Source: a virus
DNA length: 45,157 bases
Reading direction: 5' to 3' (one strand)
Virus record (IMG/VR): IMGVR_UViG_3300030328_004203
Location: 1-45,157 of that record
Positions within the stretch are counted from its first letter, which is position 1, and the number at the start of each line of letters is the position of its first letter. Below, in pieces: positions 31,614 through 37,750 of this stretch. The position numbers and the translations under genes are program-made. A model generated the notes under the pieces. The model was not told where the DNA came from and made no database searches. It saw only the letters and a list, made by a program, of their open reading frames with translations.

Positions 31614-32697
31614 CGTTAATCGCTTTCAGAGAATCTAATATTTGATCAGTTGTCTTTTTGTAAGTGAATTCCTCTTGAAGGGAAAGCCCTTCTGTATTTT
31701 CTGGATTAGACTCTACTCTCTCTACAGCTTTTTCACAAGCCGCGATAAACTCATCCTCATCAAAATCATATATTCTACCTTGGTTATACTCAGCTCCCTC
31801 TTGAAAGAAAACTCCATCAACAGAAGATATCTTTCCGTTAGGCTTTACCTTAATTGAATTCTTATCAGTTGCCCATTCCTCGTAGCCAGTTGCTCCCATA
31901 AGGACAGCGTGCTTACCTATAGCTACTGAATGAAACTCAGGAAGACCCCATCCTTCTCCTCCTGACATACCTATAACTATATCAGCAGAATTTAAAAAGT
32001 CATTATATTGAACATTTTTATCCATAAAGGGTAAGAATTGGATGTTGAAGTATCTCTGGTTATCTAAGATCCTATTTATTAAACTAGGCATCTCTTTTTG
32101 TAGAAAAGTATTATGTACAGCGCATTGAAGTTGGTACTTCTTATTGTTGCCAAATTTTTTAGCCCATGCTTTAATTACTTTGCTATGTCTCTTTCTCTTC
32201 TCCAGCTTGCCACAAAGATTAAATACTATTCTTCCGTCATCAAAATACTTTTTATCAATCTTTTTAAAATGATATTTATCAAAACCTAAAGGCATTAACT
32301 CTGACTTTATTCCATAATTAGAGAACGTTTTTACAGAGTGATCAGCGGTAAAAAATAGTTTATCTGGACCGGAAGCTATATTAACTTCTGATGGAGTTGG
32401 TGCATCTAATTCGTAAAAGGATAACATGACCCTTTTATTAGATACTGAATTCATTGCTGAAGCATTTAAGTGCCAAAGCAAAAATACAGGGTTATCTTTT
32501 TTATGAACCCTCGGACCCTTGTCTATACAGCTTTTAAGCCACTTAATAAAATCAGGAGATAGACTGTAAGCGTCTACGTCTTGATTAATAGGAAATAAGC
32601 TTGGCTCAAGCCCCCGTTTGTGAATCTCTTGTAAGATACAAATTGAGACTTGGCCGAAGCTTAGCTTATTAACAGGAAGCTGTAAAGCAAAATCCAT
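31606..32697 (-). CDS. GT4-like (GT-B fold) glycosyltransferase
   Basis: The 363-residue protein shows the C-terminal nucleotide-sugar-binding domain of GT-B enzymes: RIVFNLCGKLEKRKRHSKVIKAW (170-192, with the Lys/Arg that contact phosphates), IVIGMSGGEGWGLPEFHSVA (the EX7E-type region, E and E in GEGWGLPEFH), and HAVLMGATGYEEW. The N-terminal domain begins LQLPVNKLSFGQVS, a GxxxxS-type loop. It shares a TAATG-like junction with the DUF736-like gene. It lies outside the sugar operon but on the same strand in the late-type unit, so it may decorate virion proteins. Confidence 0.8.
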   Translation of the reverse strand: MDFALQLPVNKLSFGQVSICILQEIHKRGLEPSLFPINQDVDAYSLSPDFIKWLKSCIDKGPRVHKKDNPVFLLWHLNASAMNSVSNKRVMLSFYELDAPTPSEVNIASGPDKLFFTADHSVKTFSNYGIKSELMPLGFDKYHFKKIDKKYFDDGRIVFNLCGKLEKRKRHSKVIKAWAKKFGNNKKYQLQCAVHNTFLQKEMPSLINRILDNQRYFNIQFLPFMDKNVQYNDFLNSADIVIGMSGGEGWGLPEFHSVAIGKHAVLMGATGYEEWATDKNSIKVKPNGKISSVDGVFFQEGAEYNQGRIYDFDEDEFIAACEKAVERVESNPENTEGLSLQEEFTYKKTTDQILDSLKAINDA

Positions 32698-32993
32698 TAC
32701 AAAAGTGCATCACCGTCTTCTGTAGAAGGCGTAGAAACTTCCTGTTGTTCCGTTGGCTGTGTTGCAGCTTGGCTCTCCGCTGGCTTGGACAGGTAGATCC
32801 TAAAGTCAGGTGCATTTTCTGATTTCTTATCCTTGTTGAAGAATGCTACAACAGGGATACGTTTATCCTCGCCAAACTCAGTCTGGATCTTAAAGTGGCC
32901 TGAAAAATATTTCTTTCCACTATTCTTGGATTCCTTCGTCCAGAGAGCGCCGATTTCTCTCTTTTCCCATTCGTTATTGGTATTATCTGACAT
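32697..32993 (-). CDS. DUF736-like small protein with acidic tail
   Basis: This 98-residue protein opens EKREIGALWTKESKNSGKKYFSG and includes IPVVAFFNKDKKSENAPDFRIYLSK (about 46-70), the DUF736-type pattern of plasmid and phage proteins ('ig.lw....g..y.sG' and 'd.ri.l'). The last 27 residues are a Gln/Thr/Glu linker ending DGDALL, an acidic-hydrophobic tail like that of SSB proteins. It is driven by its own TTGACA promoter whose -10 ends 10 bases before the ATG. A role in DNA binding or replication is plausible but unproven. Confidence 0.72.
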   Translation of the reverse strand: MSDNTNNEWEKREIGALWTKESKNSGKKYFSGHFKIQTEFGEDKRIPVVAFFNKDKKSENAPDFRIYLSKPAESQAATQPTEQQEVSTPSTEDGDALL

Positions 32994-33003
32994 AACTTCC
33001 CTT

Positions 33004-33032
33004 AGTTTAAATGTAACTTAATTCTGTGTCAA
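33004..33032 (-). promoter_or_regulatory. Sigma-70-type promoter of the DUF736-like gene
   Basis: On the minus strand TTGACA (33027-33032, perfect) and TAAACT (33004-33009) are 17 bp apart, just after the stop codon of the sigma-factor gene. Ten bases separate -10 and ATG. These include AAGGGA, but a start seven bases after the -10 would leave almost none of it in the mRNA. Confidence 0.65.
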
Positions 33033-33037
33033 GCATA

Positions 33038-33595
33038 TTATTTCTTAATCTTTCTTTTTAAAATTTCTGCACCTCTTTTATGTAGGTTTATTGCTGTCTG
33101 AGAGCTGAATCCTAACTGACTTCCTATCTTTTGCCAAGTCATCTTTTCTCCAGAAAAATATCTAAGAGAGTATACGCTCTTTATTCTATCATCTTTCATT
33201 TTATTTAATTCATTAAAAATAAATTTATTTATTTCAATGTTTTTATATGGAGCATCTTGGTCAAGTTGTAAAGTATTCTTCTTAACTCTCTCTGCTAGCA
33301 TGTATTTTTTGGTTTGTTTGCTTATCATATGTAAACATCTATATTTAACGTTATTGCTTAGCCAAGTACAGAAGCTAGATCCCTTGTCTAAATTGAAACT
33401 TTTCGCTGACTCGTAAATAATTAAATCTTTATCTGATAATATATCATTAGGGTCAGCCCCAGATTCTGTTAACGGGTTTATATATTTCGAATACATTGAT
33501 AAGAATACAGGGGAGTATCTTAGTATTATTTTTTCCAGCGACTCATTACAGTCGTTAGATTGTACTTTTTTTATTTCATGATAAAAGTTTTTCAT
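33038..33595 (-). CDS. Phage RNA polymerase sigma-factor-like protein
   Basis: The 185-residue protein has the two core regions of sigma-70 family factors. Region 2 has NLDKGSSFCTWLSNNVKYRCLHMI (about 70-93), equivalent to 'fDp.kG.kFsTyA...ir..i'. Region 4 is a C-terminal helix-turn-helix (TWQKIGSQLGFSSQTAINLHKRG, 151-173). The intervening DQDAP segment resembles the linker of short sigma factors. It would redirect host RNA polymerase to phage promoters, probably late ones, as T4 gp55 does. It is first in the leftward direction from the divergent control region, behind a 400-base leader that includes a structured RNA. Confidence 0.82.
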   Translation of the reverse strand: MKNFYHEIKKVQSNDCNESLEKIILRYSPVFLSMYSKYINPLTESGADPNDILSDKDLIIYESAKSFNLDKGSSFCTWLSNNVKYRCLHMISKQTKKYMLAERVKKNTLQLDQDAPYKNIEINKFIFNELNKMKDDRIKSVYSLRYFSGEKMTWQKIGSQLGFSSQTAINLHKRGAEILKRKIKK

Positions 33596-33825
33596 AAATT
33601 TTTAAAAATGCTAAACGAGCACTCCGCAAGCGGAGTGGACAAATCTTGTTTTTTGGTTGATGAAGTTTTTAGTTTATTTGCTCTGGGCGCAGTCCACCCA
33701 ACTAGAAAATTAAATAAACAATTACAAAAGAACGCTTTCGCTTCCATATTAGTTCCAATCGCAGGGGTCTATGCCCTTTTCAGCCCTTTTCTCTAGAGCT
33801 TAGCTAATGACTTCTGTAATCTATA
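33596..33825 (-). other. Long structured leader of the sigma-factor gene
   Basis: These 230 bases between the structured RNA and the sigma-factor ATG hold no gene on either strand. On the minus strand GTTTATTT and AAATAAAC (around 33718 and 33677) form an 8-bp helix enclosing a TGGG/CCCA hairpin. Close to the start codon CACTCCG-CTTG-CGGAGTG (33637-33620) forms a 7-bp hairpin with a tetraloop, followed by GCATTTTTAAAAA. No independent promoter was found, so it is probably transcribed by read-through and may regulate sigma synthesis. Confidence 0.45.
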
Positions 33826-34000
33826 CAAAAAAGTATGAAACTTAAAAGGTAGAACTTTTTTAGATGGGTCTCACTTCTCTCATACGCCGCCTGCACCCGC
33901 TTGTAGCGTACCTTCCAAGGTTCGAGAAGCCCCTTCGGGGTTGTTGGTCTCTTAAGAGTTCAACAGACTTGCTTTCGCTTTCACCTTTCAATCATACTTT
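33826..34000 (-). ncRNA. Putative structured non-coding RNA (about 173 nt)
   Basis: The predicted start of the minus-strand promoter (about 33998) coincides with the 5' arm of a perfect 9-bp helix between 33992-34000 and 33830-33838 (AAAGTATGA with TCATACTTT). A second 6-bp helix follows (33983-33988 with 33845-33850, AAAGGT/ACCTTT). Inside are CCCC-GAA-GGGG, a TGTTG/CAACA hairpin around CTCTTAAGAG, ACCTT/AAGGT, and CTTCTC/GAGAAG enclosing a TACGC/GCGTA arm. The closing helix ends in TTTTTT, so it doubles as a terminator. No tmRNA, RNase P, 6S, tRNA or intron signature was recognised. A standalone regulatory RNA upstream of the sigma gene is the best reading. Confidence 0.65.
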
Positions 34001-34004
34001 TTGA

Positions 34005-34033
34005 ATTATAGATTTGTCTTGACTTTTTGTCAA
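34005..34033 (-). promoter_or_regulatory. Perfect leftward promoter of the structured RNA and sigma leader
   Basis: On the minus strand TTGACA (34028-34033) and TATAAT (34005-34010) are exact consensus with a 17-bp spacer. Its -35 lies within the right arm of the inverted repeat CTTGAC-TTTTT-GTCAAG, so it competes with the rightward promoter for the same DNA. Confidence 0.8.
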
Positions 34034-34034
34034 G
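34018..34034. repeat. Inverted repeat containing two divergent -35 boxes
   Basis: CTTGAC (34018-34023) and GTCAAG (34029-34034) are perfect 6-base arms around five T. The left arm holds the rightward -35 and the right arm holds the leftward -35. One polymerase, or one dimeric repressor, bound here would exclude the other promoter. Confidence 0.75.
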
Positions 34035-34047
34035 TCTTTTTTAAAAT
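34019..34047 (+). promoter_or_regulatory. Rightward promoter of the nucleotide-metabolism operon, leaderless
   Basis: TTGACT (34019-34024) and TAAAAT (34042-34047) have a 17-bp spacer. Exactly six bases separate the -10 from the dCMP deaminase ATG at 34054, so the A of ATG is the expected transcription start and the mRNA should be leaderless. Confidence 0.75.
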
Positions 34048-34053
34048 TTAAAA

Positions 34054-34458
34054 ATGGACAGGTTAAATTGGTTTGACTATGGAATAGAACTTGCTAGAAC
34101 AGCATCTCTTAGAAGCGAAGACCCTTTTGTTAAAGTTGGATGCTGTATTTTAAGGCCAGATAATAGCATAGCTTCTCTTGGTTACAATGGAGCACCTCCC
34201 GGAATAGACATTGATTGGTCTAATAGAGACGAAAGAAGAAAAAGAGTTATTCACGCCGAGACAAATGCTTTAAGACACATAAAGCCTAATGAAGCAGATA
34301 GAATGTTCGTAACACTAATGCCATGCTCAGATTGCATAAAGAATGCTGCGTCTTACGGAATAAAAAGAGTATTTTATGTTAACGCTTACGAACTAGACTC
34401 GTCAGCGGTAGAGATAGCTAAAGAATTTAGAATAACATTACAACAAATAAAAAAATGA
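34054..34458 (+). CDS. Deoxycytidylate deaminase
   Basis: The 134-residue zinc enzyme converts dCMP to dUMP for thymidylate synthesis. Zinc ligands and the catalytic Glu are H67-A-E69 and P90-C91-x2-C94 (MPCSDC), the HAE...PCxxC pattern of the cytidine-deaminase fold. GYNGAPPGIDI near 43-53 is typical of dCMP deaminases. It is the first gene of an eight-gene rightward operon. Its ATG is at the predicted transcription start. It overlaps dUTPase by ATGA. Confidence 0.93.
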   Translation: MDRLNWFDYGIELARTASLRSEDPFVKVGCCILRPDNSIASLGYNGAPPGIDIDWSNRDERRKRVIHAETNALRHIKPNEADRMFVTLMPCSDCIKNAASYGIKRVFYVNAYELDSSAVEIAKEFRITLQQIKK

Positions 34459-34901
34459 TATCAGTATATATAAAAAAATTACAAGAGACGGCAAAGATAC
34501 CAACTAGAGCAACAGACTCAGATGCTGGATATGACTTATATGCAATCGAAGATGGAGTAGTTCCAACAGGAGGTAGAAAAGTAGTCGGAACAGGAATATC
34601 TATAGCCATTCCAATGAGTAGGAGTATCTTAACGCCATCTTACTACGGAAGAATCGCCCCAAGATCAGGACTCGCAGTTAAAAAAGGCATTGATGTATTA
34701 GCAGGAGTCGTTGACTCAGGATACAGAGGCGAAGTCGGCGTTGTCTTACAGAACTTTTCTGACGAGGACTTTCTCTACAAAAAAGGAGACAGAGTAGCTC
34801 AATTAATCCTAGAACAGTGTAATACTATAGAGTGGATTGAGTCAGACGAGCTGGACGACTCAGAAAGATCAGATGGAGGCTTTGGCAGTACAGGTACTTA
34901 A
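34455..34901 (+). CDS. dut: dUTP pyrophosphatase (trimeric dUTPase)
   Basis: This 148-residue dUTPase hydrolyses dUTP to dUMP, keeping uracil out of DNA and feeding dTMP synthesis. All five motifs are present: SDAGYDLYA (I), APRSGLAVK (II), GVVDSGYRGEVGV (III), GDRVAQLILEQ (IV) and the C-terminal RSDGGFGSTG (V), whose Phe stacks on the uracil. Length is standard. It works with the preceding deaminase. No thymidylate synthase is in the window. The next gene starts inside its 3' end. Confidence 0.96.
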   Translation: MISVYIKKLQETAKIPTRATDSDAGYDLYAIEDGVVPTGGRKVVGTGISIAIPMSRSILTPSYYGRIAPRSGLAVKKGIDVLAGVVDSGYRGEVGVVLQNFSDEDFLYKKGDRVAQLILEQCNTIEWIESDELDDSERSDGGFGSTGT

Positions 34902-35253
34902 CACGCTAGCAGCTTCAATAGCTACTTGCGGAATTTTGATAGCGTGGTTCGACACCGACATGCTACAACAATACTTGAGATTATTTCGCCTAACGAAGCT
35001 AACATATTTAAATGAATACGAAGAGTTTATGCTTGAGAACTCTAAAAGTGAGATAACATTTCTACAATTCTCTTATATTAAAGAGCCAAATTTTATAAAT
35101 AAATTAATTAGTTGCCCTTTTTGTTTTTCTTTTTGGATTTCTTCTATATGTTGTTTTATAGCTACTAGTAATGTTTTATTAGGTTTTGTATGCTATCCTA
35201 TATCTCTAGTATTGTATTTAACATTTATTAAAACTTTTTTAAAAGATGCCTAA
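34873..35253 (+). CDS. Membrane protein with CPxCxSFW motif
   Basis: This protein has 126 residues from the ATG at 34873 (a TTG frame to 34837 is rejected). It overlaps dut by 29 bases. There are three hydrophobic segments: VLNTLAASIATCGILIAWF near the N-terminus, a CPFCFSFWISSICCFIA stretch at about 80-96, and LLGFVCYPISLVLYLTFI near the end. The CPxC-x-x-FW motif in a membrane context resembles small phage and Bacillus proteins such as those of DUF1360. It is likely an inner-membrane protein. Function unknown. Confidence 0.65.
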   Translation: MEALAVQVLNTLAASIATCGILIAWFDTDMLQQYLRLFRLTKLTYLNEYEEFMLENSKSEITFLQFSYIKEPNFINKLISCPFCFSFWISSICCFIATSNVLLGFVCYPISLVLYLTFIKTFLKDA

Positions 35254-35551
35254 GTTACTACCTTTAAACGTTTGTTCTGAATTTTGTTCTTTACTTTTAT
35301 CTAAGCCTTTGGTACTATTAGAGATACCGAGGCTAAAGAAAATCTTGGAACTTTGCAAATCCTCAAACCGAAGCTGTTGTGCTTCAGCAAAGGATGCTCT
35401 TAGGAGCGCTGCAGAGGTAGAGATATATAATATATTGAAATCTTTAGATAAGGAATCAGTAGATAAGCTGAAAGAGGAGTTAGTAAATAAAAAAGAAAAC
35501 TCTGGTTTAAATATTATTTTTGAAAAGACTAGTAAGAATTTAACAATATGA
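35246..35551 (+). CDS. Hypothetical protein
   Basis: The protein has 101 residues with an N-terminal Cys-rich part (NVCSEFCSLLL, SSNRSCCASAKDAL) and a charged helical C-terminal half. No family is recognised. The six Cys in the first half could bind metal, but spacing does not match a known ribbon. The gene overlaps both neighbours (8 and 4 bases), as expected for a translated member of the operon. Confidence 0.6.
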   Translation: MPKLLPLNVCSEFCSLLLSKPLVLLEIPRLKKILELCKSSNRSCCASAKDALRSAAEVEIYNILKSLDKESVDKLKEELVNKKENSGLNIIFEKTSKNLTI

Positions 35552-35745
35552 CATCTAATTCGGATACAAATAAGGTACTGGGAATTCATCGAAGGATGAT
35601 TGACAAAACAGTAAGGGTGCTGGAAGGTTCATATACTTGGATCGGAAAGGTTATTGATGTAGTGGACACGGAGAATTTCTTAGTTAAAAGAAATAGAGAC
35701 GCTGAGCCGAAAACAATAAACATGTTCGATATTAGGTCCCTGTAA
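35548..35745 (+). CDS. Small hypothetical protein, SH3-like barrel
   Basis: This 65-residue protein has five short strand-like segments: KTVRVLEGSYTWIGKVIDVVDTENFLVKR (20-48), then KTINMFDIRSL. The pattern 'v.v..g....G.V..v....f.v......' resembles KOW or SH3-like barrels that bind nucleic acid or ligands. No specific family is named. ATGA overlap upstream and TAATG overlap downstream support that it is translated. Confidence 0.6.
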   Translation: MTSNSDTNKVLGIHRRMIDKTVRVLEGSYTWIGKVIDVVDTENFLVKRNRDAEPKTINMFDIRSL

Positions 35746-36344
35746 TGTTTTCTCATAGCCCAACACAAGAAATACACGCATCAGAAACTTTTATGTTTGA
35801 TCGTTTATTCTTTGAAGCAGATCTACCAAAAAAAGAACTGCCAGAAGAAATTAAAGATCAAGACATGTCTGAGGTAGAATTCCAAACTTCCGATCTCAAT
35901 GGATCGATGGATACTTGGTCTGTTTCAACAGCAGGAGAACTATTTTATCATGAAGTTGAACAAAACATAACCAAGGATGATGACTCAGAACGAGGGTTTG
36001 TCGTAGAAGAAAGTCAGACCGGTATAAAGAAGGTAGAAGATACAAAGTCAGTTCACTTCTATAGAGTCTTTGAAGGCGAAGAACAAGACTACTGGGTATC
36101 CTTTGACGCTCTATTCCATAAAGGCAAACTCTTACTAGTTGAACTTAATGATGTTTCAACTGTAAACAGACAAGAGAGAATACAAGCTAAAGCTAATGCA
36201 GAGAAATTCATGCAAGAGTACAAAGCTAGAAACGAGCGCAAGACAAGCCCCTTCTTAAAGCCTGTAAAACTTTTTATAGGTCTGTCTTTAGTCTTACTTC
36301 ATTGGGTAGGCAGAAACATCTCTAATCTTCATTCGAAACTATGA
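35745..36344 (+). CDS. Hypothetical acidic protein with C-terminal membrane anchor
   Basis: The 199-residue protein has an acidic N-terminal half (KKELPEEIKDQDMSEVEF), a beta-rich middle (GFVVEESQTGIKKVEDTKSV), a basic helix (ERIQAKANAEKFMQEYKARNER at about 144-165), and a C-terminal hydrophobic segment (LFIGLSLVLLHWVG). It is probably tail-anchored in the inner membrane with most of the chain in the cytoplasm. No family is recognised. It overlaps the dNMP kinase gene by ATGA. Confidence 0.6.
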   Translation: MFSHSPTQEIHASETFMFDRLFFEADLPKKELPEEIKDQDMSEVEFQTSDLNGSMDTWSVSTAGELFYHEVEQNITKDDDSERGFVVEESQTGIKKVEDTKSVHFYRVFEGEEQDYWVSFDALFHKGKLLLVELNDVSTVNRQERIQAKANAEKFMQEYKARNERKTSPFLKPVKLFIGLSLVLLHWVGRNISNLHSKL

Positions 36345-36931
36345 TTGCTTTAAGCGGTATTGCTGGCTCCGGAAAAGATTTATTCTGTAGGTTACTGTTG
36401 AGAGAAATCTCAGGCCAAAGAATAGCTCTTGCAGATCAACTAAAAGAAGAAGTTAGACCTTTTATAATTAATAGATACAGTATAGACATTCTTAATTGCT
36501 CGTTAGAAGCTAAAAATAAAGTTCGGAGCTTTCTAGTTTTCCACGGAGGTTTAAAAAGATTCCAATCACAAGGCTCTCACTGGACCTCTATAGCACAAAA
36601 GAAGCTTGATAACTGTAAGTCTACTCCAGTTGTTACAGATGTTAGGTATGACGAGTATAAAGATGATGAAGTAGACTGGGTTAAACAAAAGAATAAAGGG
36701 GTGCTAGTTCATATTAGAAAGTATTGGGAAACCGAAGGCTTATTTAATATGGAGAGGCATTATTTTGATCCACCAAACGAGGATGAAAAGAAGAATGACC
36801 CAAAGTTAATGTCAAAAGCTGACTACTGTATTGAATGGCCTCATATAGAAAATGCGACGACTAAAGAAATAGAAGATATTTTACGACCATTCGCAATAGA
36901 ATTTGCTGAGTGGTACAAAAAAAGGAGCTGA
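36341..36931 (+). CDS. Deoxynucleoside monophosphate kinase
   Basis: This 196-residue P-loop kinase starts IALSGIAGSGKDLF (Walker A, GxxxSGK at about 6-12), followed by RIALADQLKEE, the acceptor-binding segment of dNMP kinases, and TPVVTDVRYDEY, the Walker-B-like strand also seen in T4 gene 1 protein. It would phosphorylate dNMPs from host DNA breakdown and from the deaminase-dUTPase route. It belongs to the rightward nucleotide operon. Confidence 0.8.
   Translation: MIALSGIAGSGKDLFCRLLLREISGQRIALADQLKEEVRPFIINRYSIDILNCSLEAKNKVRSFLVFHGGLKRFQSQGSHWTSIAQKKLDNCKSTPVVTDVRYDEYKDDEVDWVKQKNKGVLVHIRKYWETEGLFNMERHYFDPPNEDEKKNDPKLMSKADYCIEWPHIENATTKEIEDILRPFAIEFAEWYKKRS
36921..36927 (+). promoter_or_regulatory. 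Strong ribosome-binding site fixing the start at 36934
   Basis: AAAGGAG lies six bases before the ATG at 36934. It decides against the longer GTG frame to 36910. It stands out because most genes in the window have little or no Shine-Dalgarno sequence. Confidence 0.8.
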
Positions 36932-36933
36932 CC

Positions 36934-37191
36934 ATGTTTTACGAAGCATTAATTAAGAAATACGAAGCGGAGATCGAAGAGTCGTTAGCGACTCTTAGGG
37001 TCTATATGAATAAAAGCGTAGGTATCGGAGAGCACTCTGATTTAATTACAGAATTAGATAAGTATGTATCCAAACTAGCTGCGGCAGAAGATAATCTAGC
37101 GACACTACAGAGACATAAAGTCGCAGTTACAAACACACAAACTGTGACAGAAGTTCCCGATAACCCTAGGGCGGACACTTTGTCCCAGTAA
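36934..37191 (+). CDS. Small helical hypothetical protein
   Basis: This protein has 85 residues from the ATG behind the AAAGGAG site. It is almost entirely helical and heptad-like (ALIKKYEAEIEESLATLRVY, then ELDKYVSKLAAAEDNLATL), so a coiled-coil dimer is likely. A flexible tail follows (TNTQTVTEVPDNPRADTLSQ). It is the last gene of the nucleotide operon. No family is recognised. The strong ribosome-binding site suggests higher expression than its neighbours. Confidence 0.65.
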   Translation: MFYEALIKKYEAEIEESLATLRVYMNKSVGIGEHSDLITELDKYVSKLAAAEDNLATLQRHKVAVTNTQTVTEVPDNPRADTLSQ

Positions 37192-37211
37192 AAGTGCAAT
37201 AAAAACAAGGA

Positions 37212-37240
37212 TTTACACTTGGCATGGAAAATGCATTAAA
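37212..37240 (+). promoter_or_regulatory. Putative promoter of hsp20
   Basis: TTTACA (37212-37217) and ATTAAA (37235-37240) are 17 bp apart, and six bases separate the -10 from the ATG, the same geometry as the stronger promoters nearby. The hexamers are weaker, so the call depends on the shared geometry. Confidence 0.4.
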
Positions 37241-37246
37241 AGAATT

Positions 37247-37651
37247 ATGAGTACATTAACATTAGCAAATATGGGATTAAGAAACGTAGAGAATCTTTTC
37301 GACTACGTTAACAACAGTCTTGAGAAAGACTATGACGACTGGGCTACTTCTTGGAAAGGTTGGGCTTCAGACAATAACACTCATTTTAATGAGACAGACG
37401 ATGGCTATGAATTTTACATAGCTCTAGCGGGTCTAACTAAAGACGAAGTAGAAGTGTCTGTTCTTGACAATAAGGTCAAAATTGTGGCCAGCGGCAAGTC
37501 AGCAGGAAGGGAAGTTAAATACGATAAAGCTTTCTCAGTACCGACAAAAGCCGAGCCAGAAACTTTGGAAGCTAAAATGGAAAACGGTATGCTGAGTATC
37601 ACGATTAGCAAAAGGGAAAAGGAAAAGAATAGGACCATTGCGGTCAAATAG
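37247..37651 (+). CDS. Small heat-shock protein, Hsp20/IbpA family
   Basis: The 134-residue protein has the alpha-crystallin domain at about 45-125: DGYEFYIALAGLTKDEVEVSV, the strand KVKIVASG, and the diagnostic ENGMLSITI (family 'nGvL.i.lpk'). A C-terminal IAV is equivalent to the I-x-I/V oligomer clip. It is a holdase that keeps unfolded proteins soluble, probably helping virion assembly as suggested for Hsp20 of marine myoviruses. It is a single-gene unit with a nearby promoter and its own strong terminator. Confidence 0.93.
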   Translation: MSTLTLANMGLRNVENLFDYVNNSLEKDYDDWATSWKGWASDNNTHFNETDDGYEFYIALAGLTKDEVEVSVLDNKVKIVASGKSAGREVKYDKAFSVPTKAEPETLEAKMENGMLSITISKREKEKNRTIAVK

Positions 37652-37675
37652 ACAAATAGCGACCCATTAGCTTCT

Positions 37676-37711
37676 AGAGGCTGCTCTAATTATGAGTAGC
37701 CTCTTTTTTTT
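37676..37711 (+). terminator. Intrinsic terminator after hsp20
   Basis: An 11-base stem (37676-37686 AGAGGCTGCTC with 37694-37704 GAGTAGCCTCT, one G-U pair) closes a 7-base loop and runs into eight T (37704-37711). It directly precedes the promoter of the SSB-like gene. Confidence 0.93.
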
Positions 37712-37712
37712 G

Positions 37713-37741
37713 TTGACAACACGTTAAGAACAATGTATACT
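37713..37741 (+). promoter_or_regulatory. Sigma-70-type promoter of the SSB-like gene, near-leaderless
   Basis: TTGACA (37713-37718, perfect) and TATACT (37736-37741) have a 17-bp spacer. Nine bases separate the -10 from the ATG at 37751, so the mRNA should start within about three bases of it. Confidence 0.8.
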
Positions 37742-37750
37742 TATTAAAGT

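Noticed and set aside
33560-33796. 78-residue rightward ORF in the divergent region
   Set aside because: It starts inside the sigma-factor gene on the opposite strand and covers the hairpins of that gene's leader. It has no coding-like features.
33900-33960. Possible tRNA because of a GGTTCGA motif near 33919-33925
   Set aside because: The flanks do not pair as a T-arm and no acceptor, D or anticodon arms can be drawn.
33826-34000. Identity of the structured RNA as RNase P, tmRNA, 6S or group I intron
   Set aside because: Searched by eye for their conserved core sequences and ends. None is present, and the length fits only 6S-like RNA without its sequence features.
16000-34000. CRISPR array, toxin-antitoxin pair or insertion sequence
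   Set aside because: No direct-repeat array, no transposase, no terminal inverted repeats and no recognisable toxin or antitoxin were seen anywhere in the window.
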